From an uncultured Eubacteriales bacterium (GTDB taxonomy: Bacteria; Bacillota; Clostridia; Oscillospirales; QAMX01): DNA of 15,584 nucleotides. Made by a program: the position numbers and the translations under genes. The first letter of the stretch is position 1, and every line of letters starts with the position of its first letter. The DNA lies in assembly GCA_905205975.1 (NCBI GenBank), contig CAJLFQ010000053.1, positions 1-15,584 of the forward strand. The letters are read 5' to 3'. This document shows positions 1 through 7,784 of this stretch, piece by piece. The notes beneath the pieces are model-generated. The model was not told where the DNA came from. It did not search any database and saw nothing but the letters and a program-made list of their open reading frames with translations.

Positions 1-35
1 AAGAAGCGTATCGTCAAGCGGCAACAGAAAACCGC

Positions 36-64
36 TTGCAATCGGCTGGATTCTGTGCTAAACT
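36..64 (+). promoter_or_regulatory. Putative promoter of the first glycoside operon
   Basis: A TTGCAA -35-like hexamer (36-41) and a TAAACT -10-like hexamer (59-64) are separated by 17 bp. TGC stands directly before the -10, giving an extended -10 element. Transcription would begin near 71, about 50 bp before the first start codon. Each hexamer matches the sigma-70/sigma-A consensus at four of six positions. This is a pattern call only, and the window edge leaves no view of an upstream gene or operator. Confidence 0.42.
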
Positions 65-123
65 ATATGGGAATCCGGCGCCTGAACCGGGCGCAGAAAA
101 ACAAATCAAAGGAGCGATTTCTC

Positions 124-882
124 ATGAGCATCGAAATCGGAATCCAACTGTACTCCGTCCGCAACTATATGCACGACGTTTCAGAGCTTCGCAGCACGCT
201 TGCCAACCTGCGCGCATGCGGCTACACCTGTGTGGAAACCGCCGGGTTTGCCGGTCTGGACGTCCGCACCTTTGCGGAACTGCTGAAAGAAGCCGACCTG
301 AAGGCCGTTTCGATGCACTTCGGGCTGGATCACCTCGTCAAAGAATTTGACACGCTCTGCGATGAAATCGACGTCCTCGGCGTTGAAAACTGCTGTGTGC
401 CGGGCATTCCGGGCAATTTCTACCATCAGACGCAGGCCGGTTACACGGCGGTCGCCGAAGTGCTCGATGCAGGCGCCGAAAAGCTCGCTGAAAAAGGCAT
501 CGCCCTTTCCTATCATAACCACTGCCACGAATTTTATCCGGTCGCGCTGTCCTGCGGTCAGCGTTTCCTGTTCGATACGGCGAAAACGCTGCATATGCAG
601 CTCGACGTCGGCCACTGCTACGCCGCCCGTGAAAACCCGGTCGAATGGCTGAACCGCTACAACAACCGCATTGAAACCGTCCACTACAAAGACGTGCAGT
701 TCATCGACGGCAAACGCCATGACGTCGCCATCGGCGAAGGCGAAGTCGACTGGGTCGGCGTGACCGAATCCATCAAGCGTTCGCCCTGCCGCTACATCAT
801 CGTCGAACACGAAGAGTTCAACCGCGACGTGTGGGACATCTGCAAAACCTCCTGCGAAAACATCCGCAGCCTGCTGGCATAA
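124..882 (+). CDS. Sugar phosphate isomerase/epimerase-like TIM-barrel protein
   Basis: A 252-residue protein of the xylose-isomerase-like TIM-barrel superfamily (AP_endonuc_2 fold), predicted cytoplasmic with no signal peptide. The superfamily isomerises, epimerises or cleaves sugars and keto-sugars using a divalent metal. Visible ligand-type motifs are HNH (131-133), DVGH (161-164), HYKD (187-190), GEGEVDW (204-210) and EHEE (228-231), in the usual order on successive strands. The frame is open upstream to a possible ATG at 55, but the AAAGGAG site at 109-115 and the onset of family similarity (IEIGIQLYSVR) support 124. It is the first gene of a four-gene operon, 24 bp from the next. Its partnership with a Gfo/Idh/MocA oxidoreductase recalls glycoside pathways that run through 3-keto-sugars, but the substrate cannot be read from the sequence. 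Confidence 0.88.
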   Translation: MSIEIGIQLYSVRNYMHDVSELRSTLANLRACGYTCVETAGFAGLDVRTFAELLKEADLKAVSMHFGLDHLVKEFDTLCDEIDVLGVENCCVPGIPGNFYHQTQAGYTAVAEVLDAGAEKLAEKGIALSYHNHCHEFYPVALSCGQRFLFDTAKTLHMQLDVGHCYAARENPVEWLNRYNNRIETVHYKDVQFIDGKRHDVAIGEGEVDWVGVTESIKRSPCRYIIVEHEEFNRDVWDICKTSCENIRSLLA

Positions 883-906
883 CCTGCCGCTGAAAGGAGC
901 CTCCCT

Positions 907-2010
907 ATGCATCTGATTCTTCATGCCGGGCAGCACCCGCGCAGAAACGCCGTCTGCGCCGTCAGGCTGCCGAATCTGCCGGTCTTTGCCGAAGGCCGCG
1001 CCAAGCTGGTTCCGCCGTCCGGACCGGCGATGCCCGCCGTCATCCGCGGGGAAGGCGAATCGACGGAGCTGATTTTCATCCTCGACTGGCTCGGCGCAGG
1101 CGAATCGATCGTCTGCTCGCTGGAACCGGCCGACCCGTCGGAAGCGCCGGTTTTGTGCGCCGAATTGACCGAACGCGGCGTCTGCATCACAAAGAACGGC
1201 GATTTTCTCACCGAATACTACACAGGGACGGATTTGGCCAAGCCGTATCTCGGCCCGCTCTGCGACCGGTACGGCGCACAGGTGACGCGGCTTGATTTTA
1301 CCGCGAAGGAACACCCGCATCACCGCTCCCTCTGGATCTCCCACGGCAGCGTCAACGGCGTCGATACGTGGAACGAACCCGCCGGGACGCACGGCTTCAT
1401 CCGGAACCGTGGGCTGCACGGCTGCGTTTCCAGCCGCCTGATGGCCGCGTTCACCGCCGACAACGTCTGGACGGACCACGGCGGCAAACCGCTGCTCGAT
1501 GAATCGACCGCCTATCGGATCTATGCGCCGGAACCGGCGAAAACGGTCATCGACCTTGAAATCCGCCTGACGGCCGCCTACGGCCCCGTGACGCTCGGCG
1601 CAACCAAAGAAGCCGGACCGCTCGCCGTCCGAATGGCGGACAGCCTCCGCGTTTCGGAAACCGGCACGATGAAAAACGGCGTCGGCGGCATCAACGAAGA
1701 CGAAATCTGGATGCACCGCGCCCCATGGGTCGATTATGCCGGTCTGAGCGACGGCCGCGCCTGCGGCGTCGCCGTGCTGGACAATCCGGCCAACGAGGGC
1801 TTCCCCTCCTACTGGCATGCGCGGAACTACGGCCTGCTGGCCGTCAACAACTTCTACCGCGGCGGTGAAAAGCAGCTTGCGCCGGGTGAAACGGCGTCCT
1901 TTGCTTACCGGGTCGTCATCCACAGCGGCAACACCGAAGCGGCGGATATTCAGGCCGCCTACAACGATTATGCACACGGCGTAACCGTTGAACCCGCACC
2001 TGCGGAATAA
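907..2010 (+). CDS. PmoA-family (DUF6807) protein
   Basis: A 367-residue protein recognised by the diagnostic block at 136-157, which begins HPHHRSLWISHG and ends NGVDTWNE. This is the hallmark of the family labelled 'methane oxygenase PmoA' in Pfam (DUF6807). That name is historical: members in heterotrophs lie in carbohydrate-utilisation clusters, and no monooxygenase role is implied here. The clustered histidines (136, 138, 139, 146) could form a metal or substrate site, which is my inference. There is no signal peptide or membrane segment. AAAGGAG (893-899) precedes the ATG by 7 bp. It lies between the TIM-barrel isomerase and the glycosidase-like gene, so it probably acts on the same intracellular sugar derivative. 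The biochemical function is unknown. Confidence 0.82.
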   Translation: MHLILHAGQHPRRNAVCAVRLPNLPVFAEGRAKLVPPSGPAMPAVIRGEGESTELIFILDWLGAGESIVCSLEPADPSEAPVLCAELTERGVCITKNGDFLTEYYTGTDLAKPYLGPLCDRYGAQVTRLDFTAKEHPHHRSLWISHGSVNGVDTWNEPAGTHGFIRNRGLHGCVSSRLMAAFTADNVWTDHGGKPLLDESTAYRIYAPEPAKTVIDLEIRLTAAYGPVTLGATKEAGPLAVRMADSLRVSETGTMKNGVGGINEDEIWMHRAPWVDYAGLSDGRACGVAVLDNPANEGFPSYWHARNYGLLAVNNFYRGGEKQLAPGETASFAYRVVIHSGNTEAADIQAAYNDYAHGVTVEPAPAE

Positions 2011-2031
2011 TCAAAAAGGCAGACGAACCGT

Positions 2032-3453
2032 ATGGCACATACATGGCACATCGTATCGCCCGGCGGCGAGGGGATTGCGGCGTTTGCCGCCGCCGAAATC
2101 GCCGCGATGTTCTCCCGGTATCTGGCAGACCCGGTTCCCTGCGGGCGGACGGCTGTATGCGGCAAAAACAACCTGATTTTCGGCACGGCTGCTTTTCAGC
2201 CGGCGGCGGAAGCGCTGGAAAAGCTGCACCTGCCCCTGCCGGCTGAACCGGAACAGTTTGTCATCCGGGCGGGGACGGGGCTGCTGGAGCCCGGATATGA
2301 CGCCGCCGTGATCTGCGGCGCCGACGCGCGCGGCATGCTCTACGGCGTCGAGGAGTTCATCCGTCAGTATGCCGACCAGCTGCCCGTCAGCTTCGGCGGC
2401 GACTATCGGAGCACCGTGTTTCACCCGTTTGCAGACCCCTGTCCGCCGTTTTCCGCCGAAGGGAAGCCCGGCGTCGCCAAGCGCGGGCTTTGGACATGGG
2501 GACACGTCGTCTACGATTACCGCGCGTTTCTGGACAACATGGCGCGGCAAAAGCTCAATACGCTGATCGTCTGGAATAACTTCGCACCGGTCAACGGCCG
2601 GGAAATCGTCCGCTATGCGCACGACCGCGGCGTCGAGCTGCTCTGGGGCTTCACCTGGGGCTGGGGCGAGGCGATGGATTTCAGCGACCCGGCCTCCAGA
2701 AACGATTGGAAGGCGCGCGTGCTCGCCGAATATGAAACGGCCTATGCGCCGCTCGGCGGCGACGGCATCTATTTCCAGACGGCGACGGAATTTGCGGAAT
2801 CGGGCGAACCGGAAGAGATCCGGGCGTTTGCCGCAAGCGTCGTCGACTGGGTCAACGACATCGCCGGGGCGCTGCTGGAGAAAGCGCCTGCGCTGCGGAT
2901 TGAATTCGGGCTGCACGCCTCTTCCGTCCGCTCGGCGCTGGACGTGCTGGCGCAGACGGATCCGCGCGTCGCCATTATCTGGGAAGACTGCGGCGATTTC
3001 CCGTTCGATTACCACGCCGCCGCCGACCGTGACCGCGCCGGAACGGATGCCTGCGTCGCGCGGATGCTCGCGCTGCGCGGCCCGTCGGAACAGGCCGGAT
3101 TCGTGCTGAAAGGCGTTTCAACGCTCTTTTGGCCGACCTTCCGCAAGCAGACCGGCCCGTTTGTCATGGGCGAAGCGTCGGAGGAGCGGATTCAGACCCG
3201 CCTGCGGGAAATCCGGCCGTTGATCCGGCAGGAACAGGCCGCATGGCTGGCGCGGGTTCCGCAGCTCGCCGAAACGGCGAAATCGCTTGCCGCCTGCCGC
3301 GGCTCCGTCACACTGCTCTGCGAAGACGGCTGCTATGAGCGGGCGCAATGGCTTCCGACCGCCTTGTTTGCCGAGGCGCTCTGGTCGCCGGATACGGCGC
3401 CGGAACAGCTGCTGTACCGCGCTTCCGTCTGCCGGGAAACCGTTTTTGCGTAA
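2032..3453 (+). CDS. Glycosidase-like TIM-barrel protein with GH20b/GH67N-like N-terminal domain
   Basis: A 473-residue protein. Residues 1 to about 145 resemble the alpha/beta domain that precedes catalytic barrels in GH20, GH67 and GH84 enzymes, including the typical GxDxRGxxYGVEEF-like stretch (ICGADARGMLYGVEEF). From RGLWTWGH onward (near 158) the pattern is that of a TIM barrel, with the KLNTLIVWNNF strand, a WGFTWGWG segment and acidic candidates in TATEF and IIWEDCGD. I cannot assign catalytic residues or a numbered GH family. It lacks a signal peptide, so it would act on imported material. It starts 21 bp after the PmoA-family gene with an AAAAAGGC ribosome site (2013-2020). Confidence 0.65.
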   Translation: MAHTWHIVSPGGEGIAAFAAAEIAAMFSRYLADPVPCGRTAVCGKNNLIFGTAAFQPAAEALEKLHLPLPAEPEQFVIRAGTGLLEPGYDAAVICGADARGMLYGVEEFIRQYADQLPVSFGGDYRSTVFHPFADPCPPFSAEGKPGVAKRGLWTWGHVVYDYRAFLDNMARQKLNTLIVWNNFAPVNGREIVRYAHDRGVELLWGFTWGWGEAMDFSDPASRNDWKARVLAEYETAYAPLGGDGIYFQTATEFAESGEPEEIRAFAASVVDWVNDIAGALLEKAPALRIEFGLHASSVRSALDVLAQTDPRVAIIWEDCGDFPFDYHAAADRDRAGTDACVARMLALRGPSEQAGFVLKGVSTLFWPTFRKQTGPFVMGEASEERIQTRLREIRPLIRQEQAAWLARVPQLAETAKSLAACRGSVTLLCEDGCYERAQWLPTALFAEALWSPDTAPEQLLYRASVCRETVFA

Positions 3454-3523
3454 CAAACAGGAAATTCAACCGGGGAATCCGGTATGAATATCATCAAAAT
3501 CAAATCAAAGGAGCTTTCGTACC

Positions 3524-4567
3524 ATGGAAAAAACAGTAGGCTATGCCGTCGTCGGTCTGGGCGTCGGCCGTCATCACGTCAGCGCCGCCGCCAAAGCAGA
3601 AGGCGGCCGCCTTGTGGCCATCTGCGACCGGAATCAGGAACGTCTGGACGACGTTTCCGCCAAATTCCCGGAAGCCAAGACATACACAAGCTTTGAAGAA
3701 ATGCTCAAGAACCCGGAAATCGACGTTGTTTCGATCTGCACGCCGAGCGGCATGCACGCCGACATGGCGATTCAGGCTCTGCGCGCCGGGAAACACGTTC
3801 TGACGGAAAAGCCGATGGACATCGTCGTCGACAAGATTTATGAAATCGACCGCGTCGCCAAAGAATGCGGCAAAAAAGTCGGCTGCATCTTCCAGAACCG
3901 CCGCAACGCGGTCATGGAACCGATCAAAAAGGCCGTCGATGAAGGCCGCCTCGGCGAAATCTACACGGCGTTCTTCCGCGTCAACTGGTACCGCAGCGAC
4001 GCTTACTTCCTCGAAAGCGGCGGCTGGCGCGGCACATGGGCGATGGACGGCGGCGGCTCTCTGATGAATCAGGCCGTTCACACGGTGGACCTCATGCAGT
4101 GGCTCCTGGGCGACGTCGCCTCGATCCGCTCCGACATGCGCATCGTGAACCACAAGATCGAAACCGAAGACTTCACCAGCTCCGTCATCAAATTCAAGAG
4201 CGGCGCAATCGTCACCTTCGTCTCCACGACGGCGGCATACCCGGGCTTCGGCACGGATATCCAGCTCACCGGCACGAAGGGCTCCATCCACGCCGACGGC
4301 GACCGGCTCGTTGCATGGCGCATCGCCGGCGACCACATGGATGAAGAATCGGCCGAAATGCTCGCGAAATACGGCTCCAACGCCGGAACCATCGCCGGCT
4401 CCGACAACAAAGTCGTCCGCGGCCATGACTTCATGGTGCAGGATATGATTGACGCCGTCCGCTTTGACCGGGATCCGTTCGTCGGCCCGCTCGAAGCCGT
4501 CAAGGCCGTCCGCATCATCAACGCCGTCTACGAATCCGCTCGCACCGGCAAAGAAATCGTTTTCTAA
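3524..4567 (+). CDS. Gfo/Idh/MocA family NAD(P)-dependent oxidoreductase
   Basis: A 347-residue two-domain dehydrogenase. The N-terminal Rossmann nucleotide-binding site is GLGVGRHH (11-18), followed by the acidic end of strand 2 (CDRN). The signature EKP lies at 95-97; its lysine is catalytic in the family. The C-terminal domain carries GGGSLMNQAVHTVD (176-189), with the conserved Asn182, His186 and Asp189. The family oxidises or reduces sugar hydroxyls or carbonyls (inositol, glucose, 3-keto-sugars) in the cytoplasm. AAGGAG at 3508-3513 supports the ATG. It is the last gene of the operon, 70 bp after the glycosidase-like gene and 23 bp before a strong terminator. Its substrate is unknown; neighbours suggest a glycoside or a derived sugar. 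Confidence 0.92.
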   Translation: MEKTVGYAVVGLGVGRHHVSAAAKAEGGRLVAICDRNQERLDDVSAKFPEAKTYTSFEEMLKNPEIDVVSICTPSGMHADMAIQALRAGKHVLTEKPMDIVVDKIYEIDRVAKECGKKVGCIFQNRRNAVMEPIKKAVDEGRLGEIYTAFFRVNWYRSDAYFLESGGWRGTWAMDGGGSLMNQAVHTVDLMQWLLGDVASIRSDMRIVNHKIETEDFTSSVIKFKSGAIVTFVSTTAAYPGFGTDIQLTGTKGSIHADGDRLVAWRIAGDHMDEESAEMLAKYGSNAGTIAGSDNKVVRGHDFMVQDMIDAVRFDRDPFVGPLEAVKAVRIINAVYESARTGKEIVF

Positions 4568-4590
4568 TTGTCTTTTTCAAAAAGCACCAC

Positions 4591-4627
4591 TCCGGAGGCT
4601 GCCCGCACAGCCTCCGGATGTGTTTTT
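4591..4627 (+). terminator. Intrinsic terminator of the first operon
   Basis: Perfect 10-bp inverted repeat TCCGGAGGCT (4591-4600) / AGCCTCCGGA (4609-4618) with an 8-nt loop, followed by TGTGTTTTTC. It lies 23 bp after the oxidoreductase stop and separates it from the transporter gene. Confidence 0.9.
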
Positions 4628-4668
4628 CTGCTGTTTCCGAAATCTAATCAGAAAGCGTGACATTTCCC

Positions 4669-5925
4669 ATGCAAACCCCGCCACTTACGCCCGCCGACCG
4701 GCAGGCCAAACGGCTGATTTTTCTCTGCTGGCTCGCCTACACAACGGCTTATCTGGGCCGCCTGAACTTCAGCGCCTGTCTGGTCGATATCATCGACACC
4801 CTCGGCACAACGAAACAAGCGGCCGGACTGGTCACGTCCTGCTTCTTCTTTGCCTACGGCGCCGGGCAGCTCATCAACGGCATCCTCTCCAAGCGGTACC
4901 GTCCGCGGATCGTGATCGCCGCGGCGCTGCTGGTTTCGGCCGGGCTCAACGCCGCCATGCCGCTGACCGGTTCCATCGGCGCCATGAAATACCTGTGGCT
5001 TGCAAACGGGCTGGTGCAGTCCGTTCTGTGGAGCACGCTGCTCCGGACGCTCGGCGTCCGCCTGCCGCAGCACATGATGAAGCGCGCCATTCTCGTCATG
5101 AGTACGACGGCCGCCCTCGGAACCGCCGCCGTCTATGGGCTGAGCGCCCTGTTCGTCTGGTGCGCAACCTGGAAGCTGGCTTTCTTCGGCAGCGCAATCG
5201 CGCTGGCAGCCGTCGCCATCCTCTGGTTCGCCGCCTTCCCGACAGAAGATCTGCGCCAGGGCGAAGCGGAAACGGCCGATGAAAACGCCTCCGGCGGCGC
5301 GGCGCTGCCGAAAATGACCCGTCAGGCGCTCGTCCCGATGTTCGCCGTGCTGCTGCTGCTGGCCATCTTCACGAACTTCATCAAAGACGGTCTGACCACA
5401 TGGACGCCGAACATCCTGAAAGAACTTTACAACTTTCCGAAAGCCATCTCCATCGTTCTGACGCTGACGCTGCCGCTGCTGGGCGTCTTCGGCGCATTCC
5501 TCTCCGTCCAGGTAAACCGCCGGATCCGCTCGTTTACGGCGCTCTGCGGAACGTTTTTCGCCATCGCGCTCACCGCGACGGGCGTGCTGTTCGCCTGCCT
5601 GAATCTGAACGTCTGGGCGGTGACGCTGACCGGCTTTGCCATCACCGTCTGCGCGGTGTCGGCCATCAACAACGTGCTGACCAGCATGGCGCCGCTGTCG
5701 CTGCGCGAATCGATCGACGTCGGTCTGGCCGCCGGGCTGCTCAACTCGTTCTGCTACGTCGGCAGCACGCTCAGCTCGGTCGTACTCGGCGCGCTGGCGG
5801 ACAGTCGCGGCTGGAACGGCGTCTTCCGCCTGATTCTGGCGATGACCGCTTTGGCGACCGTGATCAGCTTTGCCGGATCATGGATGGAGCGCCGCGCTGG
5901 CAGCCGTCAGAAATCCCCGCGCTGA
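4669..5925 (+). CDS. MFS transporter, organophosphate:Pi antiporter-like
   Basis: A 418-residue integral membrane protein with about twelve hydrophobic helices and a central charged loop (near 185-205), the usual MFS length and layout. The first helix ends in YLGRLNFS, and the loop between helices 2 and 3 is GILSKRYRPR (71-80), a motif-A-type segment. Both resemble the GlpT/UhpT (OPA) branch, which exchanges sugar phosphates or glycerol phosphate for phosphate, but the similarity does not fix the substrate. A GTG at 4657 is also possible; neither start has a strong ribosome site, and ATG 4669 fits better with the weak AGAAAG at 4650-4655. It follows the terminator with no clear promoter, so it may be expressed by read-through. 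The glycosyltransferase gene starts 41 bp later. Confidence 0.82.
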   Translation: MQTPPLTPADRQAKRLIFLCWLAYTTAYLGRLNFSACLVDIIDTLGTTKQAAGLVTSCFFFAYGAGQLINGILSKRYRPRIVIAAALLVSAGLNAAMPLTGSIGAMKYLWLANGLVQSVLWSTLLRTLGVRLPQHMMKRAILVMSTTAALGTAAVYGLSALFVWCATWKLAFFGSAIALAAVAILWFAAFPTEDLRQGEAETADENASGGAALPKMTRQALVPMFAVLLLLAIFTNFIKDGLTTWTPNILKELYNFPKAISIVLTLTLPLLGVFGAFLSVQVNRRIRSFTALCGTFFAIALTATGVLFACLNLNVWAVTLTGFAITVCAVSAINNVLTSMAPLSLRESIDVGLAAGLLNSFCYVGSTLSSVVLGALADSRGWNGVFRLILAMTALATVISFAGSWMERRAGSRQKSPR

Positions 5926-5966
5926 CGGCCGCCTGATTTCGTCTGATTTGATCCGGAGGATTCCCC

Positions 5967-7265
5967 ATGAAGGTGATTGACCAACTCTGCTCCGTCATTC
6001 TCGGCGCGTTTGCCGTGCTGACGGCATACAAAACCGCCTACGTCGTCTTAGGCTTTCTGCTCCGGGCGAAGCGCTATCCGGCTGCGGCGCAGCGGAAGCA
6101 CTATGGCGTGCTGATCGCCGCGCGCAACGAATCCGCCGTCATCGGCAACCTGCTCGACAGCATCCGGGCGCAGACCTATCCGGCAGACCAGGTGACGGTT
6201 TTCGTCGTCGCCGACAACTGCACCGACGATACGGCGGCCATCTGCCGTTCAAAAGGCGCCGTCGTCTATGAGCGGTTCGACCCGGCGCACGCACGCAAGG
6301 GCTACGCCATGCAGTTTCTCGTCGACCGGCTCCGTTCGTCCGGCGAATTCTCTTCCTGCGACGGTTTTTTCGTCTTTGACGCCGACAATCTGCTGGCGCC
6401 GGACTTCATCGAACGCATGAACGAGGCCTTTGAAGCGGGCAGCCGCGTCGTCACATCCTACCGGAATACGAAAAACTTCGGCACCAACGCCGTGTCTGCG
6501 GCGTACGGCATCCATTTTTACCGCAACACCATGGCCTATCACCGGCCGCGTTCCGTGCTGGGGCTCGGCACGCACCTGACGGGGACAGGCTATCTCCTCG
6601 ACGCCGCGCTGCTGGCGGACGGCTGGCCGTGGACGAATCTGACCGAGGACGATGAGCTGACGTGCGTGCTGGCGGGGAAGGGCGAATTTGTCGCCTACTG
6701 CGAAGCGGCGGAGTTCTTCGACGAACAGCCCATCGATTTCAGAACGGCGCTCCGCCAGCGCATGCGCTGGGCGCGGGGGCGGCTGGTCAACTTCTTCCGC
6801 AACGGGTTCCGCGTCGGCGCAGGCGTCTTCCGCGTGAAAACCGGCTGGCGCGGGATGCTCTCCTGCTACGACCTGTTTTTTCACTATTTCCCATACGGCG
6901 TCTTCAACTGGCTGCTCGGCCTGATTTATCCGGCGGCGCACTTCATCTCCGGCCTGCTGCATCCCGGCGTCAACGATTACCGGGCGCTGGGCTGGAACCT
7001 GCTCACGCTGTTCGGCTCCAAATATGCCGCGGCGCTCGTGACGGGCGCGCTGACGGTCATCCGTGAACACCGGCACCTGCATTGCAGGCCGGTCAAAGCG
7101 GCGCTCTATGCGCTGGCATACCCGTGGTTCCCGATGATCAGCGTCTATATCTACTTTGCGGCGCTCTTTGTCAACGTCCGCTGGACGCCGATCGCGCACG
7201 TGGACCGCTCGACCATTGGCGATCTGACTGCGCCGGAAACGGCGCAATCGGAAAAACGGCGCTGA
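5967..7265 (+). CDS. Membrane-bound family 2 glycosyltransferase (processive type)
   Basis: A 432-residue GT-A enzyme. An N-terminal membrane segment (about 8-33) precedes the catalytic domain: VLIAARNES (48-56), the nucleotide-binding ADN (82-84), the metal-binding DAD (138-140), TEDDE (226-230) carrying the catalytic-base region, and QRMRW (264-268), the QxxRW motif of processive synthases such as cellulose, hyaluronan and poly-GlcNAc synthases. Several hydrophobic helices fill residues from about 298 to 420, likely forming the export channel. It would polymerise an NDP-sugar at the inner membrane. A GGAGGA site precedes the ATG. No other polysaccharide genes lie directly beside it, although an acetyltransferase gene lies 1.3 kb downstream. 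Confidence 0.88.
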   Translation: MKVIDQLCSVILGAFAVLTAYKTAYVVLGFLLRAKRYPAAAQRKHYGVLIAARNESAVIGNLLDSIRAQTYPADQVTVFVVADNCTDDTAAICRSKGAVVYERFDPAHARKGYAMQFLVDRLRSSGEFSSCDGFFVFDADNLLAPDFIERMNEAFEAGSRVVTSYRNTKNFGTNAVSAAYGIHFYRNTMAYHRPRSVLGLGTHLTGTGYLLDAALLADGWPWTNLTEDDELTCVLAGKGEFVAYCEAAEFFDEQPIDFRTALRQRMRWARGRLVNFFRNGFRVGAGVFRVKTGWRGMLSCYDLFFHYFPYGVFNWLLGLIYPAAHFISGLLHPGVNDYRALGWNLLTLFGSKYAAALVTGALTVIREHRHLHCRPVKAALYALAYPWFPMISVYIYFAALFVNVRWTPIAHVDRSTIGDLTAPETAQSEKRR

Positions 7266-7282
7266 AAATCGTCCTGCGCCTC

Positions 7283-7311
7283 TTTACGTTTGGCGCATTT
7301 TCGTGTATAAT
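7283..7311 (+). promoter_or_regulatory. Promoter of the RNase P RNA gene
   Basis: TTTACG (7283-7288) and a perfect TATAAT (7306-7311) are separated by 17 bp, and the predicted start at about 7318 coincides with the first base of helix P1 of the RNase P RNA. The agreement between promoter geometry and RNA 5' end makes this call firm. Confidence 0.85.
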
Positions 7312-7317
7312 AATAGC

Positions 7318-7700
7318 GCAGGGATGACTGCTGTGCCGCCGCGTGGGGGAAACCTCATGAGGAAAGTCCGGGCTTCACAGGGCAGGATAACGGGTAACGC
7401 CCGCCGGGGGAAACCCCAGGACAAGTGCAACAGAGAGATACCGCCGCGCAGGCTCCTGCGCGGTAAGGGTGGAAAAGCGGAGATAAGCGCCCGCTGTCGG
7501 CCGGGTAACCGGCTGTTCATGTAAACTCTATCCGAAGCAACACCCGACCGGATCGCGGCTTTCGCCGCGGCGCTTGCCCGGCGCACATCCGAGGATGGTG
7601 GCATGAGGCGCGCGGCAACGTGCGTCCACAGATAGATGGCGGCTCAGGCCTGCGCAAGCAGGCGGGACAGAACCCGGCTTACAGGCTCTCAGCCCTGCAA
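7318..7700 (+). ncRNA. rnpB: RNase P RNA, bacterial type A
   Basis: The catalytic RNA of RNase P, which removes the 5' leaders of pre-tRNAs. The universally conserved blocks appear in order: GAGGAAAGTCCGGGC (7359-7373), AGTGCAACAGAGA (7424-7436), GGTAAGGGTG (7462-7471), GTAAACTC (7521-7528) and ACAGAACCCGGCTTACAG (7667-7684). The ends pair as helix P1: GCAGGG (7318-7323) with CCCTGC (7693-7698). The order and spacing match the type A architecture found in Proteobacteria and Clostridia rather than the Bacillus type B. Open frames drawn across it are spurious. Confidence 0.96.
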
Positions 7701-7713
7701 ACTGAAACAAATG

Positions 7714-7746
7714 ACAAGGCGGCGGTTTTGAAGATCGCCGCCTTGT
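7714..7746 (+). terminator. Hairpin downstream of rnpB, probable terminator or processing signal
   Basis: A perfect 11-bp inverted repeat, ACAAGGCGGCG (7714-7724) / CGCCGCCTTGT (7736-7746), lies 14 bp after the predicted RNA end. No T run follows immediately; the nearest is TTTTT about 15 bp on. It could terminate poorly or define the rnpB 3' end while allowing read-through into the next gene. Confidence 0.6.
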
Positions 7747-7784
7747 CCGGCATAACAGTCTATTTTTCAGAAGGGGTGTTCTCC

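Noticed and set aside
181..1977. A 598-codon open frame on the minus strand opposite the first two genes
   Set aside because: It is a by-product of GC-rich codon use: no recognisable domain, no ribosome site, and it spans two well-supported genes on the plus strand. Similar long antisense frames occur opposite most genes here.
7229..7246. A 7-bp stem with a GAAA tetraloop (TGCGCCG/CGGCGCA) near the end of the glycosyltransferase gene, considered as a terminator
   Set aside because: It lies inside the coding frame, lacks a T run and is easily produced by chance in GC-rich sequence.
7303..7710. Short open frames over the RNase P RNA gene
   Set aside because: The conserved RNA blocks, P1 pairing and promoter explain the sequence; these frames are spurious.
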